Source of the DNA: Diphasiastrum complanatum
Lineage: Eukaryota > Streptophyta > Lycopodiopsida > Lycopodiales > Lycopodiaceae
Assembly: GCA_029204225.1 (NCBI GenBank)
Contig: CM055106.1
Coordinates: 25,441,368 to 25,505,367 of the forward strand
Reading direction: 5' to 3'
DNA: 64,000 bases
Shown: piece by piece, positions 1-12,959 of the stretch
How the letters are laid out: each line of letters starts with the position of its first letter
Numbering within the stretch: the first letter of the stretch is position 1
Translations under genes and position numbers: made by a program
Notes under the pieces: model-generated
What the model was told of the DNA's origin: nothing
What the model saw: only the letters and a program-made list of their open reading frames with translations
The model's database searches: none

Positions 1-945
1 AATTCCAGCATATCCGCAGTTGGCCCAAAAGTTGAAAGCCACGATGGAGCACCACACCAAACTCCAACAATCATACATTGCTTTCGTCGAGGCCCTTGAC
101 CAACAAATAGCCACCTTGGAAGAATGATTGAAGGCGGTCGCTCAGTCCACACCTTTTGTCCATGCAGAGCACGCTCACTTTCATGACTCTGCAACTACAC
201 CGAACAAGGAGCACCTCATCTCCCAGGAGTTTGCAAAAAAATACCAACCCAAGGAGCACGATGGGTACATCCTACCCAACTTGGATCACTGCAAGACTCA
301 TAGAGAAACCATTAAGCTCTTGGATCCACAACCTGCTTGGCGACACCAACTCTTCTTGCAAAGCAAAGCATCCATAGAACAATATCTCGAAGCCCCGCCA
401 TACTTGTGCATCAATCCATACTATACCCAGTGGCACGTAGAGAACCATTTTCCACCACAAAGAGGAAAAACAAAATTTACTAGCCCAAGATAACTGGTGT
501 ACATACCGGCAATCCCGCATACAACATGATTACCAATTGTCGTGTCTTTCACCAGAAACATCATGGCAACCCAGATCGGCATGTGCACTACTTTGCAAAT
601 AATTGTGGCCTGGTTGCTTTCTTGGTAGAACTCAATGGCTATTGGGATAGAGGCCTCCCACCAATCACCATTGATATCAACAAGCCTTTACAGACTGAAA
701 CAGATCACATCAACGTGGCCCACCTTTATTACCATGCCACCCTCACTTCAGCGGTGCACGTCGATATGGTGGAACTCTGGAAGATCCACGACTTCTTGCA
801 AGGCATGCTACATTACTACAAACAACTACCCTTCCTCAATAAATTGTGCTGGCAAATGATGGAAGGCATTGGCAATAAAATCTATCAGATCCACCAACAA
901 CAATCAACCGCCAATGTGCATTCTTTTGTCCATCACTTTATTTGA
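1..945 (+). pseudogene. Non-pol ORF fragment of an LTR element (copy 1)
   Basis: This is the 3' part of an ORF that recurs on the opposite strand at about 46.85-47.99 kb. It is now split into two frames (128-493 and 526-945), and a TGA near 124 lies where the other copy reads a sense codon. The translation has a coiled-coil-like start, then a conserved block with the words NCGLVAFL, GYWDRGLPPITIDIN and CWQMMEGI. No gag, protease, reverse transcriptase or integrase motif is visible. In the other copy this ORF follows directly after an LTR and primer-binding site, so it sits where gag normally lies. The window edge removes the 5' part. The family is not recognised; assignment to an LTR element rests on that second copy. 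Confidence 0.6.
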
Positions 946-2409
946 ATCTTAGGATGATGGTCCCATCAATATCCTAGAAAGATGAGCTTTACCTCATTGG
1001 TATCCTATCCTCTTAGTGTTGGATATGCCACAACCTAGGGGACTCTTGACTTTTGTTCTAGGTCTTCTTGGGTCCCATTGATTCCTAAGTACCATTCTTA
1101 GCTATGGGCCCCCTTCTCGTATCAAGCTCCCAATATTGACTTTCACTTTCTCACCTTCTTCCTTAGGTGTCCCCAGAAATCCTTTTTCTTTTTATGAAGT
1201 TAAACGTGGTTCATGACTACTTTTGTAGTTATATGTTGGCTGATTCTTCTCTCCATGTAACCGCATATTCAAGGTTATGAGGTGGATAAGGTCTTATCGT
1301 TACCAATTCTGAATGATGTTATTCTCCTAAAAGGATCCGATACTTCCTTTAAGAGTGAACCACATTGGTGGTCTTATGGCGTAGGTAATTAGATTGCTTA
1401 CACACTCATCCATGATCCCACTTAATATTATCCCCTGAACAATTTACTAGATCTCATAGTGTTACTACTTTCGTGAACTTTTAATTTCCCATATCTAGTT
1501 GGCTATTTGTACTACTCCTCCCTTCACTTGCTTGCTATTTTAAAAAGGTGGGTCAATAACTTTAGTATCAAGTTTTGTGGCCTTACGTAAGGTATTTCTA
1601 GCAAGGCACAAATGAGGAAGGTCATGATAGGTTTGTATTTGTTTAATGCTAATGCATTTTTCAATTACTGATTCGGTTGGTCTTTTTAATCTGGCATTCA
1701 TCTTTACGGCTTTGTTGGTTTCTCTTTTCTTGCCTACTTTCCTCTCAAGCTAGCGTGCTCATGCTCGCGAGTGGGCCCAGGTTCCGAGGGCCCGTGAATC
1801 TTGTAATGCATATATATTCTGACGACACACTAGATTGTGCTCTAGGTGCGGCATCAAAACATAAACAACTGTGTTCAATTTCCTAGGCCCGAGAGGATAT
1901 TTGCCTCACTAGGTTCCCTTTAGCCTTTCCTATGTATTCAAAGAAGTCGGTATCCAAAAATCATCTTACAAGAAAATCTCAACATTCATCTTAGTTGCGA
2001 CAGTTACTCTGAATAATTAATTCAACCCAAATTGGTTACAATCCAGCCCCTACAAAGTTTGCTACCTCTCTATCCATTTTACTTGAAAGAATATTTACAA
2101 TAAGCTCCCTGGTTGATCTATCATCTTGAATGGCTTTTTGCATTGATGTAACTAAGTATTAACATAAGTTCTTTGATGCGATTTTTGCAAAGGATTAGGT
2201 AAATTCGTTGGAACAACTGATATAGGTGGATCTCTAATGCTTTTTCTGCTCGAAGGTCTTTGATCAACTACCTCATTTTATGATATTTCTTATTTTCTGA
2301 CTAGAGGTTTGGACAGACCCTGGATGTGAAAGACCGATTATTGGCTGGGACTAATTTTAACAATGATGGATTAAAAGCAACGTCTTTCTGCTTTTGGGCA
2401 CTTGTGACA
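946..2409. other. Intergenic, no supported gene
   Basis: No ORF longer than about 70 codons with recognisable content was found on either strand. The sequence is AT-rich with scattered stops and has no clear LTR boundary, primer-binding site or microsatellite. It lies between the truncated non-pol ORF and the degenerate gypsy gag and may be untranslated retroelement DNA. Confidence 0.4.
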
Positions 2410-3874
2410 ATCATAATTGGTGTAGTTGTTTCATGTGCTCATCATAGAGCTAGTTTTGCAAAATGCTTCCCTTGGTTTAATGGAAACCATATTCATCGGA
2501 GCAGTTACAGATGGTACTTTTGGTCTAGCTAGATAGTCATTATAGCAATGTCCATATCTAGATTTTGGACAAAATGACATGAATTTCCCTTGTGTTTCGA
2601 CATTCTTCTATGCGATGATTTTCTCCCCACCCAAAGCACCTAGTGGTGCTCTTTCCCACTGTCTAGATTGTCATGGTTGTGCAACAACATAGATTGCATA
2701 TTGTGCATGTGGTCTAGGATCTTGGTTACGAGGATAATTCCACTGATTCTAACTTGATGAAGCTTCTGGCACTATCATATTGGCATGAGGTCCTTCTTGT
2801 CCTTCGGAAGCAGGTAATGCCAATTGGTCTAGATAACCAAGTCCATGCACTTTACCATTTGGAGCTTTCCACTTTGGACCTTCATTATATTTGTACTTGT
2901 ACTAACATTGTTGAATAATCCTTGGATTAAATGAACAAAATGCTATTTCATGACTGTGGGAATTGCACAAATGACAATAAGTATCAGTCGTTCATCGTTT
3001 CATTGTTGGATGGACACTGTATGATTTCTAGCATAGATGACACACCAAATATTTTTCCTAGTAGGAAAGGTCTGACGTGTTATCTTGTCTCAAGCTTTAG
3101 TAAGTTGGACATGCTGATCTTCAAATGCTTTTATCTTTGCTTCAAACTCAGAATACATCTTTTTAATATGCATCTACTATTTTTTACTAAGTTTATTGAA
3201 CTCTTCCATCACCATTTTGGTAGTTCCATTGATGTTGGTAGAAGCAATAGTCGTAGAAGTTGTGGTAGTTCTACATGCTATGTATGACAACATACCAATG
3301 TGTGGCTCATCATCTCAATTCTCATCTTCTTTGCATATTGCATCACGAATTGCCTATTGCAATGTCATATATTGTTCTCGATGTTTAAGCTCATGTTTTA
3401 TATGGTTTGGAAATCCTGTAAGAACCGCATGGTCATGCCCCCATCAGTAATGAAATCAGGTTCGCGTATATATCGAAGATGCTTGATATGTTTAATATAG
3501 TCACACGCCATCACCTTTTTTCCCATTTTGATCTTACTCAACAAGATGAATGGACCATCAAGAAATTTCATTGGCTTAAAGCGAATGATAAGGGAAATTC
3601 TAACTACTTCCCAATTGGCACATTTTTCTAGAGCTTGATTATAAAACCAATCTTGTGCAACTCCCGAAAGTGGCATTCGAAATAGCTTGAGCTTATCCTC
3701 TGGATTTACTTCACTATAAACCTTACAAGATTCTATATAGATTTTGAATAATATGATTGGATCCGTGACTCCATTATAGTTTGGCATCTTTAGACAAGGT
3801 GTTTGTATAATAATAGGATGTGGTTGTGGCACATCATAATCCACATTTGTGTCTCCTTGATCTCCTCCTATCAT
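2410..3874 (-). pseudogene. Ty3/gypsy gag remnant, copy 1
   Basis: Read from 3874 leftwards, the first 158 codons are open and match a plant gypsy Gag capsid. They include a proline-rich start, a TDPIILFKIYIESC segment, DWFYNQALEKCANWE and FKPMKFLDGPF. The frame then breaks. Traces of two CCHC knuckles remain at about 2.50-2.64 kb (CFGWGENHR and GHCYNDY), matching the better-preserved knuckles of the gypsy element at 34.3-34.5 kb. Gag packages element RNA into virus-like particles. No protease or pol follows. A second copy lies at 5.8-7.0 kb in the same orientation, so a gag-only fragment was duplicated. The start was chosen at the first Met upstream of the conserved capsid region. Confidence 0.75.
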
Positions 3875-4560
3875 TTTCTAAAAAATTCATTAAATAATGA
3901 ACGATTTTTCAGCTTGGCGAGAGTTCAGAATGATTTTTTTCAAGAGTAACCTCCACTTTAAAAATTCTGATGTTTGTAGAAAGAGATTGATTTCCTTTCC
4001 AAAAAATGATCAAAATTTTGAGAAACTTTCACTTTACCTTCTACTAGAAATTGAAGGTTGATTTGTGTCCAACAGATATTGGACAAGGGTTGGCTTGATA
4101 TATTTTTTGATTGTAAGAATTCTTTTTAAATTTTTTTGGCTATTTTTCTCAAGTGTCTTAAAAATGGTGAGAAGTAAACTTCGCCCTTCAAACTGTAGCT
4201 TCACTGCATCAGGCCAGTTCTACTACAAGTCGGTGAAGGTTGGTTTCAAATGAACATAAAGCTATTAAAATTTGCAATTTTGCCTTCTTTTATCTCCAAA
4301 ATGTATAAAATGATCGATTTTTGGTTTTTCTCTAATTTTTTGGAGCCCAACTGGATCTTAGCAATGATATCTTGTTTCTCCTTCCCTGCCCATCGATCTC
4401 AAGTGATTACAAGCAAGAATTCCGCTCAGAATCATAAAATTCACCAATATTTAATCCTAAAAGTGCAAATCTAATCCTATTATGCAAAACCCACAAGGCC
4501 TAAATGCAAACTAACATCCATCCAAGCATCATAAATATGCTAAAAATGAAAACAATGGCA
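3875..4560 (-). repeat. Gypsy leader / LTR-like sequence upstream of gag copy 1
   Basis: This non-coding stretch lies immediately 5' of the minus-strand gag and is repeated upstream of gag copy 2 (about 7045-7760). It contains short words of the GGCGAAGG / CTTCGCC type that also occur beside the related gypsy element at 31.8-32.2 kb. That supports an LTR or leader of the same family. I could not fix the LTR ends or a primer-binding site. Confidence 0.4.
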
Positions 4561-4776
4561 TTACTCCTAGGCAATGGTCTGTAGGGACTTTCATGTCCAC
4601 CTTCAACCCTAGTTCTAAGCACATGCATAACAACCAATATATGAAGCAGACTTTAACATGTCACATGGTAGTTCATTCCCTTGAGAACAATTCTTAGTTT
4701 TATAATCACATCCATGCTATTATTTCACAATTTAACCTTAACATCCATTTACCCTATTCTCCATGGTCAAGCTTAC

Positions 4777-4777
4777 T

Positions 4778-4830
<53 letters not shown>

Positions 4831-4838
4831 CACACACA
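4777..4838. repeat. Compound (TC)n(AC)n microsatellite, short allele
   Basis: About ten TC units are followed by about fourteen AC units and interrupted CA repeats. The same locus in the two other copies is far longer (8041-8222 and 16242-16410), so this is the least expanded version of one ancestral compound microsatellite. Confidence 0.95.
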
Positions 4839-5199
4839 CGCATAGATGCATGCACACAAGACTAGAATGGAGGACCTCTCAAGCTTGCATTAGTGAAAAA
4901 GACTAATTTGGAACATGCCAAGATTGATCTATTAACATATCTACTAATAGTAATATGCTAGCAAAGTCTTGATATAGATGATGATATGTAGCACTTATGT
5001 CATCGTCTAAGTCAAAACTGACAGTACCATTTGCAAAAATTTGAGCCATTATAGGTGATAGTGACCAAATGTTAGCATAGGCAATGGTGACTTGCATCTA
5101 TACCATCACCTATATCGAGATTGTAAACTATCTGAAAAAATTAAATGAGTGTCCTATCATCTTTTTCCATGTGGGCATCGAGAAGTCTCATTCACAACC

Positions 5200-5372
5200 A
5201 TTGAGAGAACAAGAAAGGAGGAGATGAAAGAAGCAAGAGAAAAATAGAGGAGGAGATTATAGAAGAAAGAGAGCAAAAGAGAAAATCAAAGAGCAAGAAG
5301 AGGAATAAATAAGAGAAGGGAAAACGAGCAAATTAAAGAGAGAAAGAAAAGAGAAAAAATAAAAAGAAGAAT
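5200..5372 (+). repeat. Purine-rich tract
   Basis: About 170 bases are almost purely A and G (words such as GAAAGGAGGAGATGAAAG and AAGAGAAAA). The tract occurs again in the other repeat units at about 8560-8735 and 16772-16915. It is longer than an ordinary LTR-element polypurine primer. No coding content is evident. Confidence 0.8.
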
Positions 5373-5815
5373 CATGTCAAAGCTAGAGCTCAAAATGTAC
5401 GGCCAAAGGAGACATGGTGCACCAAAGTGCAAAAAATACAAATTTTAAAATTTATGCCTTTCATGTTGCATTGGTATTGAGGTTTATTACCATTGGTATA
5501 TTTGTCACATACCTATTAGCTATATCAGTAGAATTATTGAGAATGTAAATTTAGAATAGCAATGGTTTTTCTTTTGGTATGTTAGAAAGACTCATGTAAT
5601 CAAGTGATATGAGACAAGTGCTCTTGTCTAGCATTGTCTAGATTTTGTCATGTACAATCACTTTGGTTATAGATCACTAATATATTATCGATCTTAATTG
5701 CATATTTCATGGAAAAGCACATTTATACATTGAGGAACATGTCTACCCTATCATTATAAGCTGCAAGCTTGTCAAGGATTTTCCTAAGTTTTTAGCAATT
5801 CTTGTGTTACTCAAA

Positions 5816-7044
5816 GTTTTGCAAAATGCTTTGCTTGGTTTAATGGAAGCCATATTCACCGGAGTAGTTGTAGATGGTCCTTTTGGTCTAACTAGATAGT
5901 CATTATAGCAATGCCCATATCTGCATGTGGGCTAGGATCTTGGTTACGAGGATAATTCCACTGATTCTAACTTGATGAAGCTTCTGGCACTATCATATTG
6001 GCATGAGTTCCTAATGCCAATTGGTCTAGATAACCAAGTCCATGCACTTTACCATCTGGAGCTTTCCACTTTGGACCTTCATGATATCCATACTTGTAAT
6101 AACATTGTTGAATAATCCTTGGATTAAATGAACAAAATGCTATTTCATGACTGTTAGAATTGCACAAATGACAATAAGTATCAGTCGTTCATCGTTTCAT
6201 TGTTAGATGGACACACGTTCATTGTATGATTTCTAGCATAGATGACACACCAAACGTTTTTCCTAGTAGGAAAGGTATGACATGTTATCTTGTCTCAACC
6301 TTTAGTAAGTTGGACATGCTGATCTTCTAATGCTTTTATCTTTGCTTCAAACTCAGACTACATCTTTTTAATCTCCATCACCATTTTGGCAGTTCCATTG
6401 ATGTTGGTAGAAGCAATAGTCGTAGAGGTTGTGGTAGTTCTACATGCTATGTACGACAACATGCCAATGTGCTGCTCATCATCTCACTTCTCATCTTCTT
6501 TGCGTATTGCATCACGAATTGCCTATTGCAATGTCATATATTGTTCTCGATGTTTGAGCTCATGTCTGATATGGTTTGGAGATCCTGTAAGAACTAGATG
6601 GTCATGCCCCCATCAGGAATGAGATCAAGTTCGCATTTAGATCGAAGATGCTTGATACGTTTAATATAGTCATAGGCCATCACCTTTTTTCCCATTTTGA
6701 TCTTACTCAGGAAGATGAATGGACCATCAAGAAACTTCATTGGCTTAAAGTGAATGATCAAGGAAGTTTTAACTACTTCCCAATTGGCACATTTTTCTAG
6801 AGCTCGATCATAAAACCAATCTTGCGCAACTCCCGTAAGTGGCATTCAAAATAGCTTGAGCTTATCCTCTGGATTTACTTCACTATAAACCTTACAAGAT
6901 TCTATATAGATTTTGAATAATATGATTGGATCCGTGACTCCATTATTAGTTTGGCATCTTTAGACAAGGTGTTTGTCTAATAATAGGATGTGGTTGTGGC
7001 ACATCATAATCCACATCTGTGTCTCCTTGATCCCCTTCTACCAT
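5816..7044 (-). pseudogene. Ty3/gypsy gag remnant, copy 2
   Basis: This is the direct duplicate of the gag at 2.4-3.87 kb. Capsid words such as AQDWFYDRALEKCANWE and KPMKFLDGPF are retained in an 83-codon open stretch (6594-6845), but the reading frame is interrupted on both sides. Remnants of the knuckle region lie at the left end. Differences from copy 1 are scattered substitutions and small deletions, so both copies have decayed independently. Neither has a following pol. Confidence 0.7.
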
Positions 7045-8037
7045 TTTCTAAAAATTTCTTTAAATAATAAATGATTTTTCAGCTTGGCGAGAGTTCATAA
7101 TGATATTTTTTCAAGAGTAACCTCCACTTGAAAAATTATGATGGAACAAACCTTCACCTGACTCACTGATGATAAAATACTATATCTAGAAAGATCAGGA
7201 AGGCCAATGAAGGTTAGGCAATGGTAAACAAAGAGATAATGTCCTTTTGTAGAAAGAGATTGATCTCCTTTCCAAAAAATAATCAAAATTTTGAGAAACT
7301 TTCACTTTACCTTCTACTAGAAATTGTAGGTTGATTTGTGTCCAGCAGATCGGACGAGGGTTGGCTTGAAATATTTTTCGATTGTAAGAAATTCTTTTAG
7401 ATTTTTTGGCTATTTTTCTCAAGTTTCTAAAAAATGGTGAGAAGTAACCTTCGTCCTTCAAACTATAGCTTGACTGCATCAGGCCAATTCTACTACAAGT
7501 CGGTGAAGGTTGGTTTCAAATAAACATAAAGCTATCAAAATTTGATGATGATTTTGTCCTCTTTTATCTCCAAAATGTATAAAATGAGCATTTTTTTGGT
7601 TTTTCTCTGATTTTTTGAATCCCAACTGGATCTTAGCAATGATATCTTGTTTCTCCTTCCCTGCCCATCAATCTCAAGTGATTACAAGCAAGAATTCCAC
7701 TCAAAATCAATATCTAATCCTAAAAGTGCAAATCTAATCCTATTATGCAAAACCCACAAGGCCTAAATACAAACTAACATCCATCCAAGCATCATAAATA
7801 CGCTAAAAATGAAAACAATGGCATTACTCCTAGGCAATGGTCTGTAGGGACTTTCATGTCCACCTTCAACCCTAGTTCTAAGCACATGCATAACAACCAA
7901 TATATGAAGCAGACTTTAGCATGTCACATGGTAGTTCATTCCCTTGAGAACAATTCTTAGTTTTATAATCACATCCATGCTATGATTTCACAATTCAATC
8001 TTAACATCCATTAACCCTATTCTCCATGGTCAAGCTT

Positions 8038-8224
<187 letters not shown>

Positions 8225-8559
8225 GACTAGAATGGAGGACCTCTCAAGCTTGCATTAGTGAAAAAGACTGATTTGGAAATGCCAAGGTTGATCTATTAAC
8301 AATAACATATCTACTAACAAAGTCTTGATATAGATGATGATGTTTAGCACTTATATCATTGTCTAAATCAAAATTGATAGTACCATTTGCAGAAATTTGA
8401 GCCATTATAGGTGATAGTGACCAAATGTTAGCATAGGCAATGGTGACTTTCATCTATACCATCACCTATATCGAGATTGTAAACTATCTGAAAAAATTAA
8501 ATGAGTGTCCTATCATCTTTTTCCATGTGGGCATCGAGAAGTCTCATCCACAACCATTG

Positions 8560-8735
8560 AGAGAACAAGAAAGGAGGAGATGAAAGAAGCACGAGAAAAA
8601 TAGAGGAGGAGATTATAGAAGAAAGAGAGCAAAAGAGAAAATCAAAGAGCAAGAAGAGGAATAAATAAGAGAAGAGAAAATGAGCAAAATGAAAGAGAGA
8701 AAGAAAAGAGAAAAAATAAAAAGAAGAATCATGTC
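8560..8735 (+). repeat. Purine-rich tract, second copy
   Basis: Nearly identical to the tract at 5200-5372 and at the same position relative to the microsatellite. Confidence 0.8.
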
Positions 8736-9299
8736 AAAGCTAGAGCTCAAAATGTACGGCCAAAGGAGACATGGTGCACCAAAATGCAAAAAATACAAAT
8801 TTTAAAATTTATGCTTTTCATGTTGCATTGGTATTGAGGTTTACTTGAAAGACTCATGTAATCAAGTGATATGAGACAAGTGCTCTTGTGTAGCATTGTC
8901 TAGATTTTGTCATGTACAATCACTTTGGTTATAGATCACTAATATATAATCGATCTTAATCGCATATTTCATGGAAAAGCTCATTTATACATCGAGGAAT
9001 ATGTTTACCCTATCATTATAAGCTGCAAGCTTGTTAAGAATTTTCCTAAGTTTTTAGCCATTCTTGTGTTACTCAAAGTTGCCACACATAAAATAAAGAT
9101 GGTTCATCCTTATCTCCTAACAAGTCATGCTATATTAATTGTGTAGGAGTCATTCTTCCAAAATCTACTTTATGAGCATAAGCCTTTTTAGCTGTGAAGA
9201 ACTAGTGAAACATTTGATGATTGCCATTGTATCTCAGAAGTAGTGTGCTATGCTAGCCATATGTTCACACTCGTGAGGAGTGGTTGCCATAGTTAAAAT

Positions 9300-10060
9300 T
9301 ATAGCATTTGAGGAAGCTCCAAATTTAGATCTTATATAATTTTGTCAAATATTTACACCCTTGAGAAGTGCTAACAAATCTTTTTGAAGATATCCAAGCA
9401 TATCTTGAATGATCATCTATAAATGATATGTACGACTTTGCACCTCCATTGGATGCTTGAGAGAAGCTATGCACGTCTGAATGTTTGACTTCAACATGAA
9501 TGTTTTCTCTTGTGATGGACCTTGAGTATTGAAGCTTATGAGCCTTTGAGAGGCTACAAGCCTCACAAAGCTTACCATACCTTGACAATTCCCTGGGGAG
9601 GAAGAGTGCAAGCTCCTTTGCACACATTGATTCCATTGCCTTGAAGTTCAGGTGGCCCGACCTTTTGTGCCATAGCTCCAGTTGGGTGATCTCATCCTTT
9701 GCCAAGTTTACACTCTCCATTGCCACATTAGCATCTAATTTAAAAAATTCACCTTGTTTAAATCCTTTAGCTATGCAATCATCATTCTTAAAGATGGAAC
9801 AAACTCCATGTTTAATACATCAAGGCCATCATCCATCAATTGGCCATAATTTGGCCAACAATCAACACGTTTTTAGTGATTGATGGTACATAAAGGACAT
9901 TTTCAAGATTCATCCTTTTGGACGATCCCAAGTACAATGGAACAATACCTACACCACTCAATATCCTACACTCTTGATCACTAGCTTTGGAAATAGCCTT
10001 TTTAGCATCATTATAAGAGTCTGAGAGTAGAGTGGAGAAGTGCTTGCATTGGAGGATCTA
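9300..10060 (-). pseudogene. Ty1/copia gag-pre-integrase and integrase fragment
   Basis: On the minus strand a GAG-pre-integrase domain is readable (LWHKRSGHLNFKAM, LCEACSLSKAH), followed by the start of the integrase core with its first Asp (KHSDVHSF) and FIDDHSRYAW. Upstream, to about 10060, are remnants of the protease-to-integrase spacer (ECRILSGVGIVP). The rest of integrase and all of reverse transcriptase are missing. It is oriented against the plus-strand copia that starts at 10.1 kb, so the two are separate insertions or a rearranged locus. A close copy is at 17.56-18.31 kb. Confidence 0.75.
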
Positions 10061-10097
10061 TAAATCGAATTAAAGTGAGGTAGTCATACTTAATGGC

Positions 10098-11664
10098 TTG
10101 AGAGATGAGTATGAGAACCTTGTCCAATCCTATGCCATCAAGGAGAATCTACCTACTTTGGAGGCTTTGCAAGGAGTGCTAATGGCTGAAGAAGGCCTTT
10201 TGGGGCGAAGCGTGGACTTTTCTCACTCAACCATAATGGTGATGGCAAAGTTCTTTTTGCCAAGCACAAAGAGAGGAGCAAAAAGCAACAACAACACTTC
10301 TCCAAGGACAAAGCACAAGATAAAGACCAAGATGGAGAGGAGGATGACACCTCTCATGCTTCTACCTCAAAGAAGAAGAAGAAGAATATCAAATGTTTCT
10401 TTTGTGGCAAGTTGGGGCACTATGCTACAAATTTCTTCAAGAAGAAGAATCAATTCACGTAAGCCAACCTTTCAAATGAGAAAGAAGATTCTATCGCAAA
10501 TGATGGAGAGGGGTCTCTTATGGTCTCTAGTTTTTCATCCACACCTTTCAAGAAGGATGGATCTTGGTACATTGATAGTGGAGCATCTTCACATATGTGT
10601 AGCTCCAAGGATTCCTTCACATCTATTATGCCTTGTGGAGGAGCTAAGAAGACTATCTATACAACAAATGATCAAGAATGCAATATTGAAGGCATATGGA
10701 GTATTCCCTTGAAGACCTCATCTTGTAAAATTCTTTTTCTCAACAAGGTTCTTTTTGTGCCTAATCTTACAAAGAACCTTGTAATAATCTTACGGTGGCC
10801 TTGATGTGAATTCAATATTGATACTTGTATTATCAAGAGAAATGATGAGATCCTTGCACATGGATCAAGATTTGGAGGCATATACAAATTGGATCCAAGA
10901 GAGATTCCTGATATTGCTTTTGTGACAAAGCTTTCCAAGGATGATTTATGGCATAGGAGGTTGGGACATCCCAACTACAAATCCATGCTTTCTATGTGCA
11001 AAGAAGCCAAGGCTATTGGCTTACCAAAGAATATTTCCAAGGAGGTCAAGTCATGTGAGGCTTGTGCTATTGCAAAATCACACAAGAAAGAATATCAAAG
11101 ATCTTCCATCAAAAGCACTCATCCTTTGGAGTTGATACACTCGGATGTGCACTTCTCATCATCTTAAAGCAAGGGAGGAGCCACTTGCTTTGTGAGTTTT
11201 ATTGATGATTTCACAAGATATACATGGCTATATCTTCTTTCTTCTAAATCTTTGGTGTATGATTACTTCCTTATATTCAAAGCATATGTTGAGAGGCAAT
11301 TCTCATTTAAGATCAAGGCTTTGAGGTGCGATGGAGGAGGAGAGTATATCTCCAACAAATTCCATGACTATTGTGAGCAAGAAGGTATAAAGAGGGAGTT
11401 CTCTTGTGCTTACTCACCATCTTAAAATGGAGTGGCCGAAAGGAATAATAGATCCTTATGTGAATGTGCAAAAGCCATAAGGATTGAAGCATCTTTGCGT
11501 AAGGACTTTTGGAGAGAGGCTATAAATTGTGCAAATTATCTTTGCAATAAACTCCCACATCTTGCTCTTGGAGGAAGGACACCATATGAGGTCTTATTCA
11601 AAAAAAAGCCTAAGGTTGATCACCTTAGAGTATTTGGCACTATTTGCTTTGCACATATTCCGGT
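10098..11664 (+). pseudogene. Ty1/copia family A: gag end, protease, integrase
   Basis: Gag residues (MRDEYENLVQSYAIKE) are followed by a CCHC knuckle (CFFCGKLGHYA) and a protease with DSGASSHM. The GAG-pre-integrase domain follows (LWHRRLGHPNYKSM, CEACAIAKSHK). The integrase core has all three acidic residues: IHSDVHF, RCDGGGEY and NGVAERNN. Several frameshifts and two in-frame TAA codons (near 11167 and 11425) break it. The frame ends abruptly at about 11664 inside the integrase C-terminal region and runs without a stop into gypsy gag. The copy at 62.4-64.0 kb is the same family and shows what should follow. Confidence 0.8.
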
Positions 11665-12930
11665 CAAAGAGTGGTATCTTAACCTTGAAGCTCCTAATCT
11701 TGCTTCTTGGACCACCCTCAAGGACGCTCTCATCAAGCGTTTCAAACCATCCAAACTGATTCAGAGCCCATTCATCCAAATTACCCATATCAAGATGCGT
11801 CGCAAAGAGTTTGTTCAAAACTACATTGAGCATTTGAAGCGTCTCAAAATAGAATGTGTTGATGAAAATATTACCGAACGTATGGCCATAAAACTGTTCT
11901 TGGTTGGATTGCCTAAAAACATCCACCGTGAACTCAAACAATTGACCTTTATGATCAACTTAAAGATGTGATGATTGATGCTATTCATGAGGAAGACGAA
12001 GGTTCCGACGATGACTTTGACCATTGATCTAAGAATCCCGATAGTCCTACTCACCCAAAGTCTGACAATATTGCCCAATCTTATGAACTTCAGCATCAAA
12101 TGGAAACCTAGCAAAAATCTCAACAATCTCATATGGATAAGCTCATTGTCGATTTCCAAACCGCCATGAAATAGATTGCTGAGAAATCCTTTCCAGCAAG
12201 AGAAAATGTCTAGCTCACAACATCATACTGCTAATGAATGCCATCAACTGCGAAACCATTTTCCAGCAGCAACCAGACCCACCATCTATCGAGCATACCG
12301 CCCCTACCCTCCATAGCAACCTATGCACGACCAGGGGTCTACCAACCATGACCAACTGCACCAAATAAGTACCAACCACCACATCAACAGTTTGTCGTTA
12401 ATCAACCTGCCCCACAACAAGCTGTCCATTATCTTGATCCGAATACCATCGATCCAGCAACCTACTATGTGGAAGACAATACTCAACCATAGTACTCTAC
12501 TGAAATGATTGTTTATTATATATATTATTCTAATGCTCAAGCAGTGGATCCCAATGCCCAAGCTCACAATCCAAACCAAGCTATCCTTGCCGCGCATCAA
12601 CTCCCAGCAATACAAGAATGTTTTATCAAGGCAGGTAAGCATCCTAGTATTTGCTGCCCAAATAAACTCTGCTATTCTCCAGCTTGTGAAAACTGTGGTA
12701 TTGAATATCACGTGAAGGACTGTCCATCCCGATCCAAACCTGCTGCTCCTGTCTGTTCAGTGCAAGCAGAAACTTTACTAGTTGAAACTCATCCTGCATG
12801 GGTCTTGACTCGGGCACAAACCCAACGCCAAGCCCCCACACTTGCACCCAGCAAAACTCAGCAGCGTACTATCCCTCCAAGTGAAGATTCGACCCCGATA
12901 GCTTATCCTCACCCATCTGAAGAAATTTGA
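11665..12930 (+). pseudogene. Ty3/gypsy gag, 5'-truncated and fused to copia
   Basis: A Gag capsid segment begins at about 11665 (EWYLNLEAPNLASW, LKDALIKRFKPSK, FVQNYIEHLKRLK) in the same frame as the upstream copia integrase, giving a continuous 179-codon chimeric frame at 11432-11971. Downstream frames carry a Gln- and Pro-rich spacer and one CCHC knuckle (CENCGIEYHVKDC) near 12.69 kb. The capsid N-terminus is missing. The fusion most likely reflects non-homologous joining of two decayed elements rather than a working protein. Confidence 0.7.
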
Positions 12931-12959
12931 CTGCATCATCAGTATTGCTAGCAAATCTG

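Larger units (their letters stand above)
2450..5815. repeat. Direct repeat, unit 1 of 3
   Basis: From a TTTTGCAAAATGC word near 2456 to about 5815, the sequence recurs in the same order and orientation as 5816-9075. The repeat covers gag, the upstream LTR-like region, a TC/AC microsatellite, a short conserved stretch and a purine-rich tract. Unit 1 keeps about 150 bp around 2.56-2.71 kb that unit 2 lacks. The junction at 5815/5816 joins the end of one unit directly to the start of the next, as expected of a tandem duplication or unequal exchange. Confidence 0.75.

Noticed and set aside
4903-5097. A peptide frame with the words WSLSPIMAQI seen three times (also near 8244 and 16455)
   Set aside because: Conservation is explained by recent DNA duplication of the whole unit; there is no start context, domain or wider homology.
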